A DNA stretch of 64,000 nucleotides, taken from positions 1-64,000 of the forward strand of contig CAIMZI010000080.1 of the NCBI GenBank assembly GCA_903845935.1, written 5' to 3'. The position numbers were made by a program, and so were the translations under genes. The notes under the pieces were generated by a model. It did no database searches. It saw nothing but the letters and a program-made list of their open reading frames with translations, and was not told the DNA's origin. Below, piece after piece: positions 37,082 through 46,336 of this stretch (positions are counted from its first letter, which is position 1; each line of letters opens with the position of its first letter). The DNA comes from an uncultured beta proteobacterium. Lineage in GTDB: Bacteria; Pseudomonadota; Gammaproteobacteria; Burkholderiales; Burkholderiaceae_C.

Positions 37082-37927
37082 TCAGGCAGCTGCGCGCAGA
37101 TTCAAGCCCGCCAGTTCGGGCTGCAACTCAAAACGGTCCATGGCACTGAAGCAGACAAAGCGCTTGTTCGTCGCCCGGCCAATGGCGCACAGGCCCAGAC
37201 GCTGCGCTACGGCGTGACCCATCTGCGTCATGCCGCTGCGCGATACCGCCACGGCAATGCCCATTTGTGCAGCCTTCACCACCATCTCGCTGGTCAGGCG
37301 TCCAGTGGTGTAGAGAACTTTTCCGGCGCTTTGCTTGCCGTTCAAGGCCATCCACCCTGCGATGGTGTCGATGGCGTTGTGGCGGCCCACGTCTTCCACA
37401 AACAGCAGCAACTCCTCGCCGTCAAACAGCGCGCAGCCGTGCACCGAACCTGCCGTCTTGTAGACGCTTTGCTGCAAGCGGATGGCGTTGACGATTGAAT
37501 ACAGCTGGCCTTGAGTGATGCGGGTGTCGGGAAGTGTGAGCTGTTCCAGGCCGTCCATCATGTCGCCAAACACACTGCCCTGACCACAGCCGGTGGTCAC
37601 CACACGACGCGCCGTCTTTTGCTCCAGGTCGGCAACGCCGCTGCGTGTCTTGACGGCGGCGGCGCCCACTTCCCAATCGACGGTGATGGACTCAATATCG
37701 TCAAGGCCGGACACCAACCGTTGGTTCAACAGATAACCCAACACCAGCCACTCGGGCCGCGCGCCCAGAGTCATCAGCGTGATCAGCTCACGCTTGTCCA
37801 CGTAAACGGTCAGCGCGCGCTCCGAGGGAATAGCCAGCTCGTATTTCTCGCCGAACTCGTTCATCACCTCCACCGCATGGGTGAGTGGCGCACTGGCCTG
37901 CGTAAGATAAAGCGATGTGCTGGTCAT
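37082..37927 (-). CDS. fdhD: Formate dehydrogenase sulfurtransferase FdhD
   Basis: Encodes 281 aa. FdhD sulfurates the pterin-bound Mo/W centre of formate dehydrogenases using sulfur from a cysteine desulfurase. The family segments EFGEKYELAIPSERALTVYV, CGQGSVFGDM, LFVEDVGRHNAIDTIAGW and GRLTSEMVVKAAQMGI are present. The loop that carries the CxxC pair in E. coli FdhD here has a single cysteine, C114 in GCGQGS. Start at MTSTSLYL (37927). It ends the formate operon, 10 bp after fdsA, which is its expected client. Confidence 0.9.
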   Translation of the reverse strand: MTSTSLYLTQASAPLTHAVEVMNEFGEKYELAIPSERALTVYVDKRELITLMTLGARPEWLVLGYLLNQRLVSGLDDIESITVDWEVGAAAVKTRSGVADLEQKTARRVVTTGCGQGSVFGDMMDGLEQLTLPDTRITQGQLYSIVNAIRLQQSVYKTAGSVHGCALFDGEELLLFVEDVGRHNAIDTIAGWMALNGKQSAGKVLYTTGRLTSEMVVKAAQMGIAVAVSRSGMTQMGHAVAQRLGLCAIGRATNKRFVCFSAMDRFELQPELAGLNLRAAA

Positions 37928-37937
37928 GATGGGCTCG

Positions 37938-40859
37938 CTAGGCGGCCAGCGCAGCCGTGCCATAACCGGGCACGGCCGTCGGTGTGCCACCGCGACGAAT
38001 GGCGACCGCGCAATACTTGAACTCGGGAATTTTTCCGACCGGGTCCAGCGCGGCATTGGTCATCAGATTGGCCGCCGCTTCGTAATAGGCAAACGGAATG
38101 AACACCGCACCACGTGGCGTGCCGTCATCGCGGCGTACATGGATGGCCACCGCGCCTCGGCGCGAAGCCACCGTCACCACATCACCCGCCTCCAGCCCCA
38201 TGGCTGCCAAGTCTTCACCGCAGAGCGATGCAGTGGCCATCGGCTCGATAGCATCCAGCACCACGGCCCGGCGCGTCATGCTGCCGGTGTGCCAATGTTC
38301 CAGTTGGCGCCCGGTGATCAGCACAAAGGGAAAGTCGGCATCGGGCCGCTCATTGGCGGGAATGATGTCGGCCGGCACCAGATTGACGCGGCCGTCCAAG
38401 GTGTCAAAGCGGTCGATAAATACGGTAGGCGCACCCGGGTCTTCGGCACTCAGGCAGGGATAAGTGACGCTGGATTCGCGCTGCAGTCGCTCCCAGGTGA
38501 TGCCGGAAATGGCGGTGTGCATGGCCTGGCGCATTTCCTCATAGACCGCGGCGACGCCGTCGAACTCGCCCTGGTAATCCCAGTTCAAGCCCATGCGTTT
38601 GGCGATCTCTTGAATGATCCACAGGTCGGGTTTGGCCTGGCCCGGCGCATCCAGCGCCTGCTTGCCCAACTGGACCATGCGGTCGGTATTGCTGACGGTG
38701 CCGTTCTTCTCCGGCCAAGCGGTGGCGGGCAGCACCACATCGGCCAGCCAGGCGGTCTCGGTCATAAAGATGTCCTGCACCACCATGTGTTCAAGTGAGG
38801 CCAGCGCGTGGCGCGCATGGTTCAGGTCCGGGTCGCTCATGGCCGGGTTCTCGCCCATGATGTACATGCCGCGAATCTTGTGCGGGTCACTGTCAGGAGC
38901 CAGCGCCTTGTGCATGATTTCCACCACGGTGTAGCCGGGCTGATCGTCGAGCTTGGTGTCCCAAAATTTCTCGAACCAGCCATGCACTTCCTTGTTGGTC
39001 ACGCGCTGGTAGTTGGGGAACATCATCGGAATCAGGCCCGCGTCGGAGGCGCCCTGCACATTGTTCTGGCCGCGCAGCGGATGCAGACCCGAACCCGGTT
39101 TTCCGATCTGGCCCGTGACGGTGACAAGCGCAATCAGGCAGCGCGCGTTGTCGGTGCCGTGCACGTGCTGGCTCACACCCATGCCCCACAAAATCATGGC
39201 GCTCTTGGCCTTGGCAAAGGCGCGTGCCACCTCGCGCAGCTTTTGCGCCGGAATACCGCAAATGGGCTCCATGGCCTCGGGGCTATAACCCTTGACGTTC
39301 TCACGCAGCGCCTCGAAATTGTTGGCCCGCTTGGCAATAAAGTCCTGATCCGCCAAGCCTTCTTCGATCACCGTGTGGATCAAGGCATTGAGCATGGCCA
39401 CGTCGGTGTCGGGCTTGAACTGCAGCGTGCGCCAGGCATGTTTGCCGATGTCGGTAATGCGGGGATCGGCCAGCACAATTTTGGCGCCCAGCTTGGAGGC
39501 GTTCTTCATCCAGGTGGCTGCCACCGGGTGATTGGCCGTGGGATTGGAGCCGATCACAAAGATCAGCTCCGAATGCTGCACGTCGTTAACCTGGTTGCTC
39601 ACCGCACCCGAGCCCACGCCTTCGAGCAGCGCTGCGACGCTGGACGCATGGCACAGGCGCGTGCAGTGGTCCACGTTGTTGCTGCCAAAGCCGGTGCGCA
39701 CCAGCTTCTGGAACAAATAGGCCTCTTCGTTGCTGCCCTTGGCCGAGCCAAATCCAGCCAGCGATTTTTTGCCATGGGTATCGCGCAGGTTTTTGAGCGT
39801 ACCGGCCGAATAGGCCAGGGCCTCGTCCCAGGTCGCTTCGCGGAACACCTCGGACCAGTCAGCGCTGTCACGGTTGAGGTTCTGCAACATCTCCGGATCT
39901 TTGGCCACACCAGCCTTGCGGATCAGCGGTACGGTCAGGCGCTGCGGGCTGGCCGCATAGTCAAACCCGAAGCGACCCTTGACGCACAGGCGATTGTGGT
40001 TGGCCGGGCCGTCGCGGCCGTCGACGCTGACGATTTTGTTGTCCTTGACGTTATAGGTCAGCAGACAACCAACGCCGCAGAACGGGCAAACGGAGTCGAC
40101 CTTTTTGTCGACGATCTGTGAGCCGATTTGCGTTTTGGGCATGAGTGCGCCGGTCGGGCAGGCCTGCACACATTCTCCGCAGGCCACACACGTGCTGTCG
40201 CCCATGGGGTCGTTCAGGTCAAACACGATGGAGCTGTGCGAGCCGCGCATGGCGTAGCCGATCACATCATTCACCTGCTCTTCGCGGCAGGCACGCACAC
40301 AACGGTTGCATTGAATGCAGGCGTCAAGATTGACGGCCATGGCGGGGTGAGACACGTCGCTCTTGGGTTGCTCGCGGCGAATCGCTTTGAGTTGGGGTCG
40401 CACGGTGACGCCCATGCGGTCTGCCCAGTCACTGAGCTCGCCGTGCTGGCCGGCATTTATCTTGTCCTGTGCTGACACTTCCACAGCCGCTGTGGCGGAA
40501 GAAACCGACGCGTCATTCCACTTGTAGCCCACATCCGGCATGTCGGAGAGCAGCATCTCCAACACCATCTTCTGGCTCTTCTCAACGCGTGGAGTTTTCA
40601 ACAGCACTTCCATGCCCGCAGTCGCGTTGCGGCAGCAGCTCGGCGCCAGCGTGCGCTCACCCTTGATCTCCACCACGCAGGCGCGGCAGTTGCCATCAGC
40701 GCGCAGGCCGTCCTTGTAGCAAAGATGCGGGATATCGATACCGTGCCGCTTGGCGGCCTTGAGGATGCTCTCCCCTTCAAAGGCGATCACGGTCTGCTGG
40801 TCGAGTTTGAATTCGACGGTCACGGGCGTCACTTCATTTAACTTGGCGGGCGCGTTCAT
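37938..40859 (-). CDS. fdsA: NAD-dependent formate dehydrogenase, alpha (Mo/W-bis-MGD) subunit
   Basis: Encodes 973 aa. N-terminal 2Fe-2S ferredoxin-like domain (about residues 15-90: HLCYKDGLRADGNCRACV and SCC), then two [4Fe-4S] motifs (CIQCNRCVRACREE; CVACGECVQACP), a further cluster motif VCPFCGVGC, and the bis-MGD catalytic domains. The metal ligand is C403 (TRLCHASSV), not selenocysteine. It oxidises formate to CO2 and sends electrons through the Fe-S chain to the diaphorase subunit. Start MNAPAKLNE (40859) overlaps the fdsB stop. No signal sequence, so cytoplasmic. Confidence 0.95.
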   Translation of the reverse strand: MNAPAKLNEVTPVTVEFKLDQQTVIAFEGESILKAAKRHGIDIPHLCYKDGLRADGNCRACVVEIKGERTLAPSCCRNATAGMEVLLKTPRVEKSQKMVLEMLLSDMPDVGYKWNDASVSSATAAVEVSAQDKINAGQHGELSDWADRMGVTVRPQLKAIRREQPKSDVSHPAMAVNLDACIQCNRCVRACREEQVNDVIGYAMRGSHSSIVFDLNDPMGDSTCVACGECVQACPTGALMPKTQIGSQIVDKKVDSVCPFCGVGCLLTYNVKDNKIVSVDGRDGPANHNRLCVKGRFGFDYAASPQRLTVPLIRKAGVAKDPEMLQNLNRDSADWSEVFREATWDEALAYSAGTLKNLRDTHGKKSLAGFGSAKGSNEEAYLFQKLVRTGFGSNNVDHCTRLCHASSVAALLEGVGSGAVSNQVNDVQHSELIFVIGSNPTANHPVAATWMKNASKLGAKIVLADPRITDIGKHAWRTLQFKPDTDVAMLNALIHTVIEEGLADQDFIAKRANNFEALRENVKGYSPEAMEPICGIPAQKLREVARAFAKAKSAMILWGMGVSQHVHGTDNARCLIALVTVTGQIGKPGSGLHPLRGQNNVQGASDAGLIPMMFPNYQRVTNKEVHGWFEKFWDTKLDDQPGYTVVEIMHKALAPDSDPHKIRGMYIMGENPAMSDPDLNHARHALASLEHMVVQDIFMTETAWLADVVLPATAWPEKNGTVSNTDRMVQLGKQALDAPGQAKPDLWIIQEIAKRMGLNWDYQGEFDGVAAVYEEMRQAMHTAISGITWERLQRESSVTYPCLSAEDPGAPTVFIDRFDTLDGRVNLVPADIIPANERPDADFPFVLITGRQLEHWHTGSMTRRAVVLDAIEPMATASLCGEDLAAMGLEAGDVVTVASRRGAVAIHVRRDDGTPRGAVFIPFAYYEAAANLMTNAALDPVGKIPEFKYCAVAIRRGGTPTAVPGYGTAALAA

Positions 40860-42673
40860 GCTGTTACTCCTGTGCCATTCACTTCGTGCGCAAAATACTT
40901 CACCACGCAGCGCACCGGGTTGGGCGCTGCCTGACCGAGGCCGCAAATCGAGGCGTCGGTCATCACAATATTCAGGTCTTCCAGCGTCTCGATGTCCCAT
41001 ACCGGCGCTTCCAGCAGCGTGGCCGACTTGGCCGTTCCGACGCGACACGGTGTGCACTGGCCGCAACTCTCGTGGGCAAAGAACCGCATCATGTTCAGCG
41101 CAGCATCGCGTGCGCTGTCATGCTGGCTCAACACGATGACAGCGGCCGAGCCGATAAAGCCGCCGTGTGGCTGCAGGGTGTCAAAGTCCAGCGGCACATC
41201 GGCCAGGCTTTCTGGGAAGATGCCGCCCGACGCGCCGCCGGGCAGGTAGGCATACAAGCTATGGCCGTCTAGCATGCCGCCGCAGTATTCGCTAATCAGT
41301 TCGCGCAGCGTGATACCGGCCGGAGCCAGCTTGACGCCCGGGTGCTTGACGCGCCCGCTCACACTGAACGATCGCAGGCCCTTGCGGCCGTTGCGGCCAA
41401 AGTTGCTGAACCAACCGGGGCCACGCTCCACAATGTCGCGCACCCAGTACAGGGTCTCGAAATTGTGTTCCAGAGTGGGGCATCCAAACAGGCCCACCTG
41501 TGCAATATAGGGCGGGCGCATGCGCGGCTCGCCACGCTTGCCTTCGATGCTCTCGATCATCGCCGACTCTTCGCCGCAGATGTATGCACCGGCGCCGCGC
41601 CGCAGTTCGATCTGCGGCAAGTGACAAGGCGGATTGGCCCGCAACTTGGCCAGTTCGGTTTCCAGTATCGCGCGGCAGCCGTGGTACTCGTCGCGCAGGT
41701 AGATGTAGCAATGGTCTATGCCGACCACCTGTGCGGCGATCAGCAGGCCTTCGAGAAAACGGTGCGGGTCGCGCTCCAGATAGGTGCGGTCCTTGAAGGT
41801 GCCGGGTTCACCCTCGTCGATATTCACGGCCATCAGCTTCGGGGAAGGCTGGTCCCGCACGATGCGCCACTTGCGTCCTGCGGGAAAACCGGCACCGCCC
41901 AGGCCGCGCAGGCCCGAGTCTTCCATGGCCTTGATCACGGCCTCCACATCCTGCTCGCCATTCACCAGCGCTGCGGCCAGGCTGTAACCACCGTGGGCGC
42001 GATAGGCTTCATAGCCGGTGTAACCGGGCGCCACTTCGACTTCGTGCGGCTCGGGTGAAACGCTGCGCTCGGCCTGCGCACCGGCCACAAACACCTGATC
42101 CGTCTCGGCCTCGGGGTGATGCGCCTGTGACGACTCCACCAAAGCAGTCACACTTTCAACCGTTGCATGTGGCACCGGGTGCTGGTGCACCACGGCCACC
42201 GGCGCCTGCTCGCAGCGGCCCAGGCAAGGGGCGGGGATGACGCGCACATCCACGTTGCCCAAAAGTTCAGGCAGCCGTTTCAGCAAGTCCTGCGCACCGG
42301 CCAACTCGCAACTCAGGCCGTCGCAGACGCGCACGGTAAGCCCTGGTGCTGCGGCATCGCCCTTCACCACCTCAAAGTGGTGATAGAAGGTGGCCACCTC
42401 ATAGACCTCGGCCATGGCGATGTTCATCTCGCGGGCCAGGGCCACCAGATGCCGGTCATGAAGGCAGCGGTAGGCGTCGTTAAGCTTGTGCAGATGCTCA
42501 ATCAGCAGATCGCGCCGGTGTGGTGCTGCGCCAATCAGTGCGCGCACCTCTGAGAGTGAAACGTCATCGGCCTGGCGCCCTTTTAGTTTGCTTTTGCGAC
42601 GGATGCGTTCGCGCATATCGTCCAACGTGCCCAGGGTCACGGGCTTTACATCAGGGGCTATAGAAGAATGCAT
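40856..42673 (-). CDS. fdsB: NAD-dependent formate dehydrogenase, fused gamma-beta (FdsG-FdsB) diaphorase subunit
   Basis: Encodes 605 aa. Residues 1-165 are a NuoE-like thioredoxin-fold domain with four 2Fe-2S cysteines (VRVCDGLSCEL, PAPCLGRCEQAP). Residues 180-605 are NuoF-like: GLGGAGFPAGRKW for FMN and NADH, GAGAYICGEESAMIESIEG, and the [4Fe-4S] motif ESCGQCTPCRVGT. In Cupriavidus-type enzymes FdsG and FdsB are separate; here they form one chain, as in some other hydrogenase and FDH diaphorases. It reduces NAD with electrons from FdsA. ATG at 42673 chosen. 35 bp after the OFA transporter gene. Confidence 0.92.
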   Translation of the reverse strand: MHSSIAPDVKPVTLGTLDDMRERIRRKSKLKGRQADDVSLSEVRALIGAAPHRRDLLIEHLHKLNDAYRCLHDRHLVALAREMNIAMAEVYEVATFYHHFEVVKGDAAAPGLTVRVCDGLSCELAGAQDLLKRLPELLGNVDVRVIPAPCLGRCEQAPVAVVHQHPVPHATVESVTALVESSQAHHPEAETDQVFVAGAQAERSVSPEPHEVEVAPGYTGYEAYRAHGGYSLAAALVNGEQDVEAVIKAMEDSGLRGLGGAGFPAGRKWRIVRDQPSPKLMAVNIDEGEPGTFKDRTYLERDPHRFLEGLLIAAQVVGIDHCYIYLRDEYHGCRAILETELAKLRANPPCHLPQIELRRGAGAYICGEESAMIESIEGKRGEPRMRPPYIAQVGLFGCPTLEHNFETLYWVRDIVERGPGWFSNFGRNGRKGLRSFSVSGRVKHPGVKLAPAGITLRELISEYCGGMLDGHSLYAYLPGGASGGIFPESLADVPLDFDTLQPHGGFIGSAAVIVLSQHDSARDAALNMMRFFAHESCGQCTPCRVGTAKSATLLEAPVWDIETLEDLNIVMTDASICGLGQAAPNPVRCVVKYFAHEVNGTGVTA

Positions 42674-42707
42674 GTTCACTCGCTTTACCAACAACGATCC
42701 GGTTCAA

Positions 42708-44351
42708 TCAGACGAAAAACTTGGCTACGCTGAGCGTGGTGCGATAAATGCCCCAGCACAGCGGCACACCGACCGCTACCCAGGCCAGCACCACCACAAA
42801 CACGGGCACAGTGTCTGCACTACCGCCATCGGCGCGGTGCAGTTCGTTGGACACGGCCTTGTCATGGGCCAGGCGTTTTTCTTGCGCCAGTTCCTCCGCA
42901 TTCATGAACCACTTGCTGTCCAGGGGACGAACCAACAGGTTGCAAATCAAACCGATCACCAACATGCCGACAAGGATGTACATGGTCTGGTTGTAGACCT
43001 GCTCGCGCGGGATGCCCATACCGAGCTGGTATTCGCGCATGTAGTTCACCACCACCGGGCCCAGCACGCCGGCCGTGGCCCATGCGGTAAGCAGGCGGCC
43101 GTGGATGGCGCCCACCATTTGTGTGCCGAAGATGTCGGCCAGATAGGCCGGAACCGTGGCGAAGCCTCCGCCATACATGCTCAGAATCACGCAAAAGGCC
43201 GACACAAACAGCACGGTGCTACCGGCTGCAGCGCTGCCGGGTACGCTGAAATACATGGCGCCACCCAGCACAAAGAACACGATGTAAGTCAGCTTGCGAC
43301 CCAGCTTGTCGGAGAGGCTGGCCCAGAAGAAACGCCCACCGATATTGAACAGACTCAAGAGCGCGGTAAAGCCGGCAGCCACGGTGGCAATGGAGGCCAA
43401 TTGCGCCTTGTCGAGCTCGCCAAACTTCTTGGCCACGCCGATCAGCGAACCGCCAAACACTTCTTGCAGCATCGGAGAAGACATGCCGATCACGCCAATG
43501 CCGGCGCTCACATTCATGCATAGCACCATCCAGATTAGCCAAAATTGCGGGATGCCCCAGACCTTGCTCACATGCACATGGTGCTTGGTGATCATGGTGT
43601 TTGTGGCCATGCCGGTAGGAGCCGTCCAGCCCTTGGGCATCCAGCCGGTCTCGGGCACGCGGTAGCCCAGGGCACCTGCCATCATGAAGACAAAGTAAAT
43701 GAGCGCCATCACCACAAAGGTCTGCATCACGCCCACATCGGTGGGGCTGGCGAAATATTTCATCAAATCGGCCGCCAGCGGCGAGCCGATCATGGCGCCG
43801 CCGCCAAAGCCCATGATGGCCATGCCGGTGGCCATGCCGCGGCGGTCCGGAAACCATTTAATCAGCGTGGAGACCGGCGAAATATAGCCCAGCCCCAGGC
43901 CTATGCCGCCAATCACGCCCGAGCCCAGAATCATCATCCAGAACTGGTGCAGGTAAACACCGGTCGCCGAGATCAGCATGCCGCCGCACCAGCACAGGGC
44001 CGACACCACACCGGCCTTGCGTGGCCCAACGCGCTCCAGCCAGCCGCCCCAAATGGCGGCACTAGACCCCAGCAACACAAAAAACAGCGTGTACATCCAG
44101 CCCAAGGTGGAGATTTGCCAGTCGCAGGTGGTGGTAAACAGTTGACCGAAAAAGCCCACATCGGGGCCGCACTTGATGGCCTCCTTGATACCCAGCGCCC
44201 GGCTCAGGGGCAGCCAGAACACGGAAAAGCCATAGGCCATGCCGATGCACAGGTGAATGGCCAAAGCGGCCGGAGGAACCAGCCAGCGGTTAAAGCCGGG
44301 GCCGGCAATGATGCGTTCCTTGTCCAACCATCCAGGGGAAGCTGTTGTCAT
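42708..44351 (-). CDS. OFA-family major facilitator transporter, probable formate transporter
   Basis: Encodes 547 aa with 12 predicted membrane helices, starting with WLVPPAALAIHLCIGMAYGFSVF; the family loop (WFPDRRGMATGMAIMGFGGGAM) fits the oxalate:formate antiporter (OFA) group. It has AGGAG five bases upstream of the ATG. First gene of the operon OFA-fdsGB-fdsA-fdhD, so formate or a formate-yielding oxoacid is the likely substrate; oxalate itself is not supported because no formyl-CoA or oxalyl-CoA genes are adjacent. It is longer than classic OxlT, mainly in the first loop. Confidence 0.88.
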   Translation of the reverse strand: MTTASPGWLDKERIIAGPGFNRWLVPPAALAIHLCIGMAYGFSVFWLPLSRALGIKEAIKCGPDVGFFGQLFTTTCDWQISTLGWMYTLFFVLLGSSAAIWGGWLERVGPRKAGVVSALCWCGGMLISATGVYLHQFWMMILGSGVIGGIGLGLGYISPVSTLIKWFPDRRGMATGMAIMGFGGGAMIGSPLAADLMKYFASPTDVGVMQTFVVMALIYFVFMMAGALGYRVPETGWMPKGWTAPTGMATNTMITKHHVHVSKVWGIPQFWLIWMVLCMNVSAGIGVIGMSSPMLQEVFGGSLIGVAKKFGELDKAQLASIATVAAGFTALLSLFNIGGRFFWASLSDKLGRKLTYIVFFVLGGAMYFSVPGSAAAGSTVLFVSAFCVILSMYGGGFATVPAYLADIFGTQMVGAIHGRLLTAWATAGVLGPVVVNYMREYQLGMGIPREQVYNQTMYILVGMLVIGLICNLLVRPLDSKWFMNAEELAQEKRLAHDKAVSNELHRADGGSADTVPVFVVVLAWVAVGVPLCWGIYRTTLSVAKFFV

Positions 44352-44568
44352 GTTGTCTCCTAACATTCCGTTTATTTGTTCGTCAAGCTCTCGCAGCGTT
44401 CATCAGACGCCAATGCGGAGTGGGCGAAGTATGCAAGCCCGCCTCATACACGTCCAATTAATTCGACGCATGGTCTGATTCAAGGATTGAATGTGGGAGT
44501 GCAGCAGGAGCCCAGCCCCACAAGGGTTCACAGCGAGTTCAATGGGCACCCAGTAGGCGCCGACTGGT

Positions 44569-45021
44569 TTAGGGCTGTTTGGCGGGTAGGTCCAGATGAA
44601 AGCTGACCGGTGCCCGGGCATCGGAGGCCAGGGCGACGCGGCGCTTCTCCACCGACTGCAGCATCAAGCCTTCTTCCAACGCACTGCCCACGCGGTAGGG
44701 CCTGGTCGGTTTTCCGTCTATGGCCAGCAGGGCCACGCCCTGGCCGCCGCCCGAGGCAATCACGCCGGTCAAGTGGAAACGGCTGCTGGCTTCCACCGGG
44801 ACCACTGCTGAGCTGGCGACAACACCAGCGCCCAGCAACTGCGCCACATCCTTTACGCTGGCCAGCGCCACGTCGTCAGGGACCGAGGCCAGGGGCAGCG
44901 CTGGCCCGCTATCGTGCCGGGGCCAGCGCAGCAGCCAGAACACCAGCGTGGCCGCCAACAGCAGTGCCATGAAAAATGCCGCCAGGCGGGGCGTCCAGGA
45001 TTTCCAGGGGGTGACTTGCAT
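44569..45021 (-). CDS. gspC: Type II secretion system inner-membrane protein GspC
   Basis: Encodes 150 aa. Short cytoplasmic N-terminus, one membrane helix (LAAFFMALLLAATLVFWLL), then a periplasmic homology region with FHLTGVIASGGGQGVALLAIDG typical of GspC, which binds the secretin GspD. No PDZ or coiled-coil domain follows, so it is a short GspC. It is on the opposite strand from gspG and the rest of the cluster, 46 bp apart, sharing the divergent promoter region. Confidence 0.82.
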   Translation of the reverse strand: MQVTPWKSWTPRLAAFFMALLLAATLVFWLLRWPRHDSGPALPLASVPDDVALASVKDVAQLLGAGVVASSAVVPVEASSRFHLTGVIASGGGQGVALLAIDGKPTRPYRVGSALEEGLMLQSVEKRRVALASDARAPVSFHLDLPAKQP

Positions 45022-45067
45022 ATTCGCGATTATCATCGTGGCGCCACACCACCAATGGGTTTACGCC

Positions 45068-45502
45068 ATGAATTTTGTTTCTTCCCGTCCCCGCCGCATG
45101 TCTGGCTTCACCCTGATCGAGTTGATGGTGGTGCTGGTCATCATCGGCGTGCTGGCCGCGCTGATCGTTCCCAACGTGCTGGATCGCGCCGATGACGCAC
45201 GCGTCACTGCGGCCAAGACCGACGTCGGCAACCTGATGCAGGCGCTCAAGCTCTACAAGCTGGACAACCAGCGTTACCCGACGGCGCAGCAGGGCCTGCA
45301 GGCCTTGGTGGCCAAACCCGGCGTCGATCCGGTGCCCGGCAACTGGAAGCCTTATCTGGACAAGCTGCCCAGCGACCCCTGGGGCAATACCTACCAGTAT
45401 CTGAACCCGGGCATCAAGGGCGAAGTGGACGTGATGTCGCTGGGGGCCGATGGCAAACCCGGTGGCGAAGGCAAAGATGCGGATATCGGCAGCTGGCAGT
45501 AA
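45068..45502 (+). CDS. gspG: Type II secretion major pseudopilin GspG
   Basis: Encodes 144 aa. Prepilin leader MNFVSSRPRRMSG is cut before FTLIELMVVLVIIG, with Glu5 present. The C-terminal part has LPSDPWGNTYQYLNPG and the calcium-binding loop of GspG (GADGKPGGEGKDADIGSW). Major pseudopilin of the periplasmic piston. First of ten tightly spaced gsp genes; overlaps gspH by 26 bp. Confidence 0.95.
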   Translation: MNFVSSRPRRMSGFTLIELMVVLVIIGVLAALIVPNVLDRADDARVTAAKTDVGNLMQALKLYKLDNQRYPTAQQGLQALVAKPGVDPVPGNWKPYLDKLPSDPWGNTYQYLNPGIKGEVDVMSLGADGKPGGEGKDADIGSWQ

Positions 45503-45965
45503 GGCACTTTTCCCCACGCTACGCCAGCTCGGCTTTACGCTGCTGGAACTGCTGGTGGTCGTCAGCATCATCGCCATGGCCAGCGCGAGCGTGGCATTTT
45601 CCATGCGCGACAGCGCGGATACCCAGATCGAACGCGAGGCCCAGCGCCTGGCGGCACTGCTGGAATCGGGTCGTGCCCAATCCCGCACCCGCGGTGTCGC
45701 GGTGGTCTGGCATGTCACGGCACGGGGTTTCCTGTTCGAGGGCCTGCCGCCCGGTACCCTGCCCAGCAACTGGCTGGACCAAAGCACTACCGTCACCCGT
45801 GGAACCCGATTGGAGCTGGGACCAGACCCGATCGTGGCGGCCCAATCGGTCACCCTGGGCAGCAGCAGGCAAGGCGCGGTGGCCTGGCGCGTGGTGACCG
45901 ATGGTCTGCGCCCGTTTAGCGTGCAACTGGCGGGCCCGGCCAGCCCAGCGGGCGCCGCACCATGA
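45477..45965 (+). CDS. gspH: Type II secretion minor pseudopilin GspH
   Basis: Encodes 162 aa. Prepilin cleavage site precedes FTLLELLVVVSIIAM, followed by a beta-rich C-terminal domain (VVWHVTARGFLFEGL). The ATG at 45477 (MRISAAGSKAL) lies within the last codons of gspG and gives a 19-residue leader; this is unusually long overlap but is the only start that gives a normal leader. Minor pseudopilin, incorporated low in the pilus. Overlaps gspI by four bases. Confidence 0.88.
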   Translation: MRISAAGSKALFPTLRQLGFTLLELLVVVSIIAMASASVAFSMRDSADTQIEREAQRLAALLESGRAQSRTRGVAVVWHVTARGFLFEGLPPGTLPSNWLDQSTTVTRGTRLELGPDPIVAAQSVTLGSSRQGAVAWRVVTDGLRPFSVQLAGPASPAGAAP

Positions 45966-46336
45966 AGCCCACGAACCACACCGCCGTCCAGGCCGGATTT
46001 ACCCTGATTGAGGTGCTGGTGGCCCTGGGCATCGTGGCCATCGCGCTGACCGCCGGCCTGAAGGCCACGGCCTCCCTGACCCGCAACGCCGAGCGCCAGT
46101 CCGACGTCATGCTGGCCCAGCTGTGCGCAGAAAACGAGCTCATCAAGCTGCGCCTGGCACACCAGATGCCGGGTGTGGGCGACAGCAGCAGCAGCTGTGA
46201 ACAGGCCGGTCAGAGCCTCTTGGTGCAGACCTCGGTACGGCCCACGCCCAACCCCAATTTCCTGCGGGTAGATGCGAAGGTGTTCAAAAATGCGCAGCCT
46301 CAGTACCAACTTACTACCGTCATGGGACGCAACTGA
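45962..46336 (+). CDS. gspI: Type II secretion minor pseudopilin GspI
   Basis: Encodes 124 aa. Leader MKPTNHTAVQAG is followed by FTLIEVLVALGIVAIALTAG. The short soluble domain (ENELIKLRLAHQMP, then VFKNAQPQYQLTTVMGR) is typical of GspI, which nucleates the pseudopilus tip with GspJ and GspK. It overlaps gspH by ATGA and gspJ by one base. Confidence 0.92.
   Translation: MKPTNHTAVQAGFTLIEVLVALGIVAIALTAGLKATASLTRNAERQSDVMLAQLCAENELIKLRLAHQMPGVGDSSSSCEQAGQSLLVQTSVRPTPNPNFLRVDAKVFKNAQPQYQLTTVMGRN

Noticed and set aside
39651-39653. Possible selenocysteine in formate dehydrogenase
   Set aside because: The active-site codon is TGC (Cys403), not TGA, and no in-frame TGA is present.
38808-40121. 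437-aa rightward open frame within fdsA
   Set aside because: Antisense shadow of the catalytic subunit.
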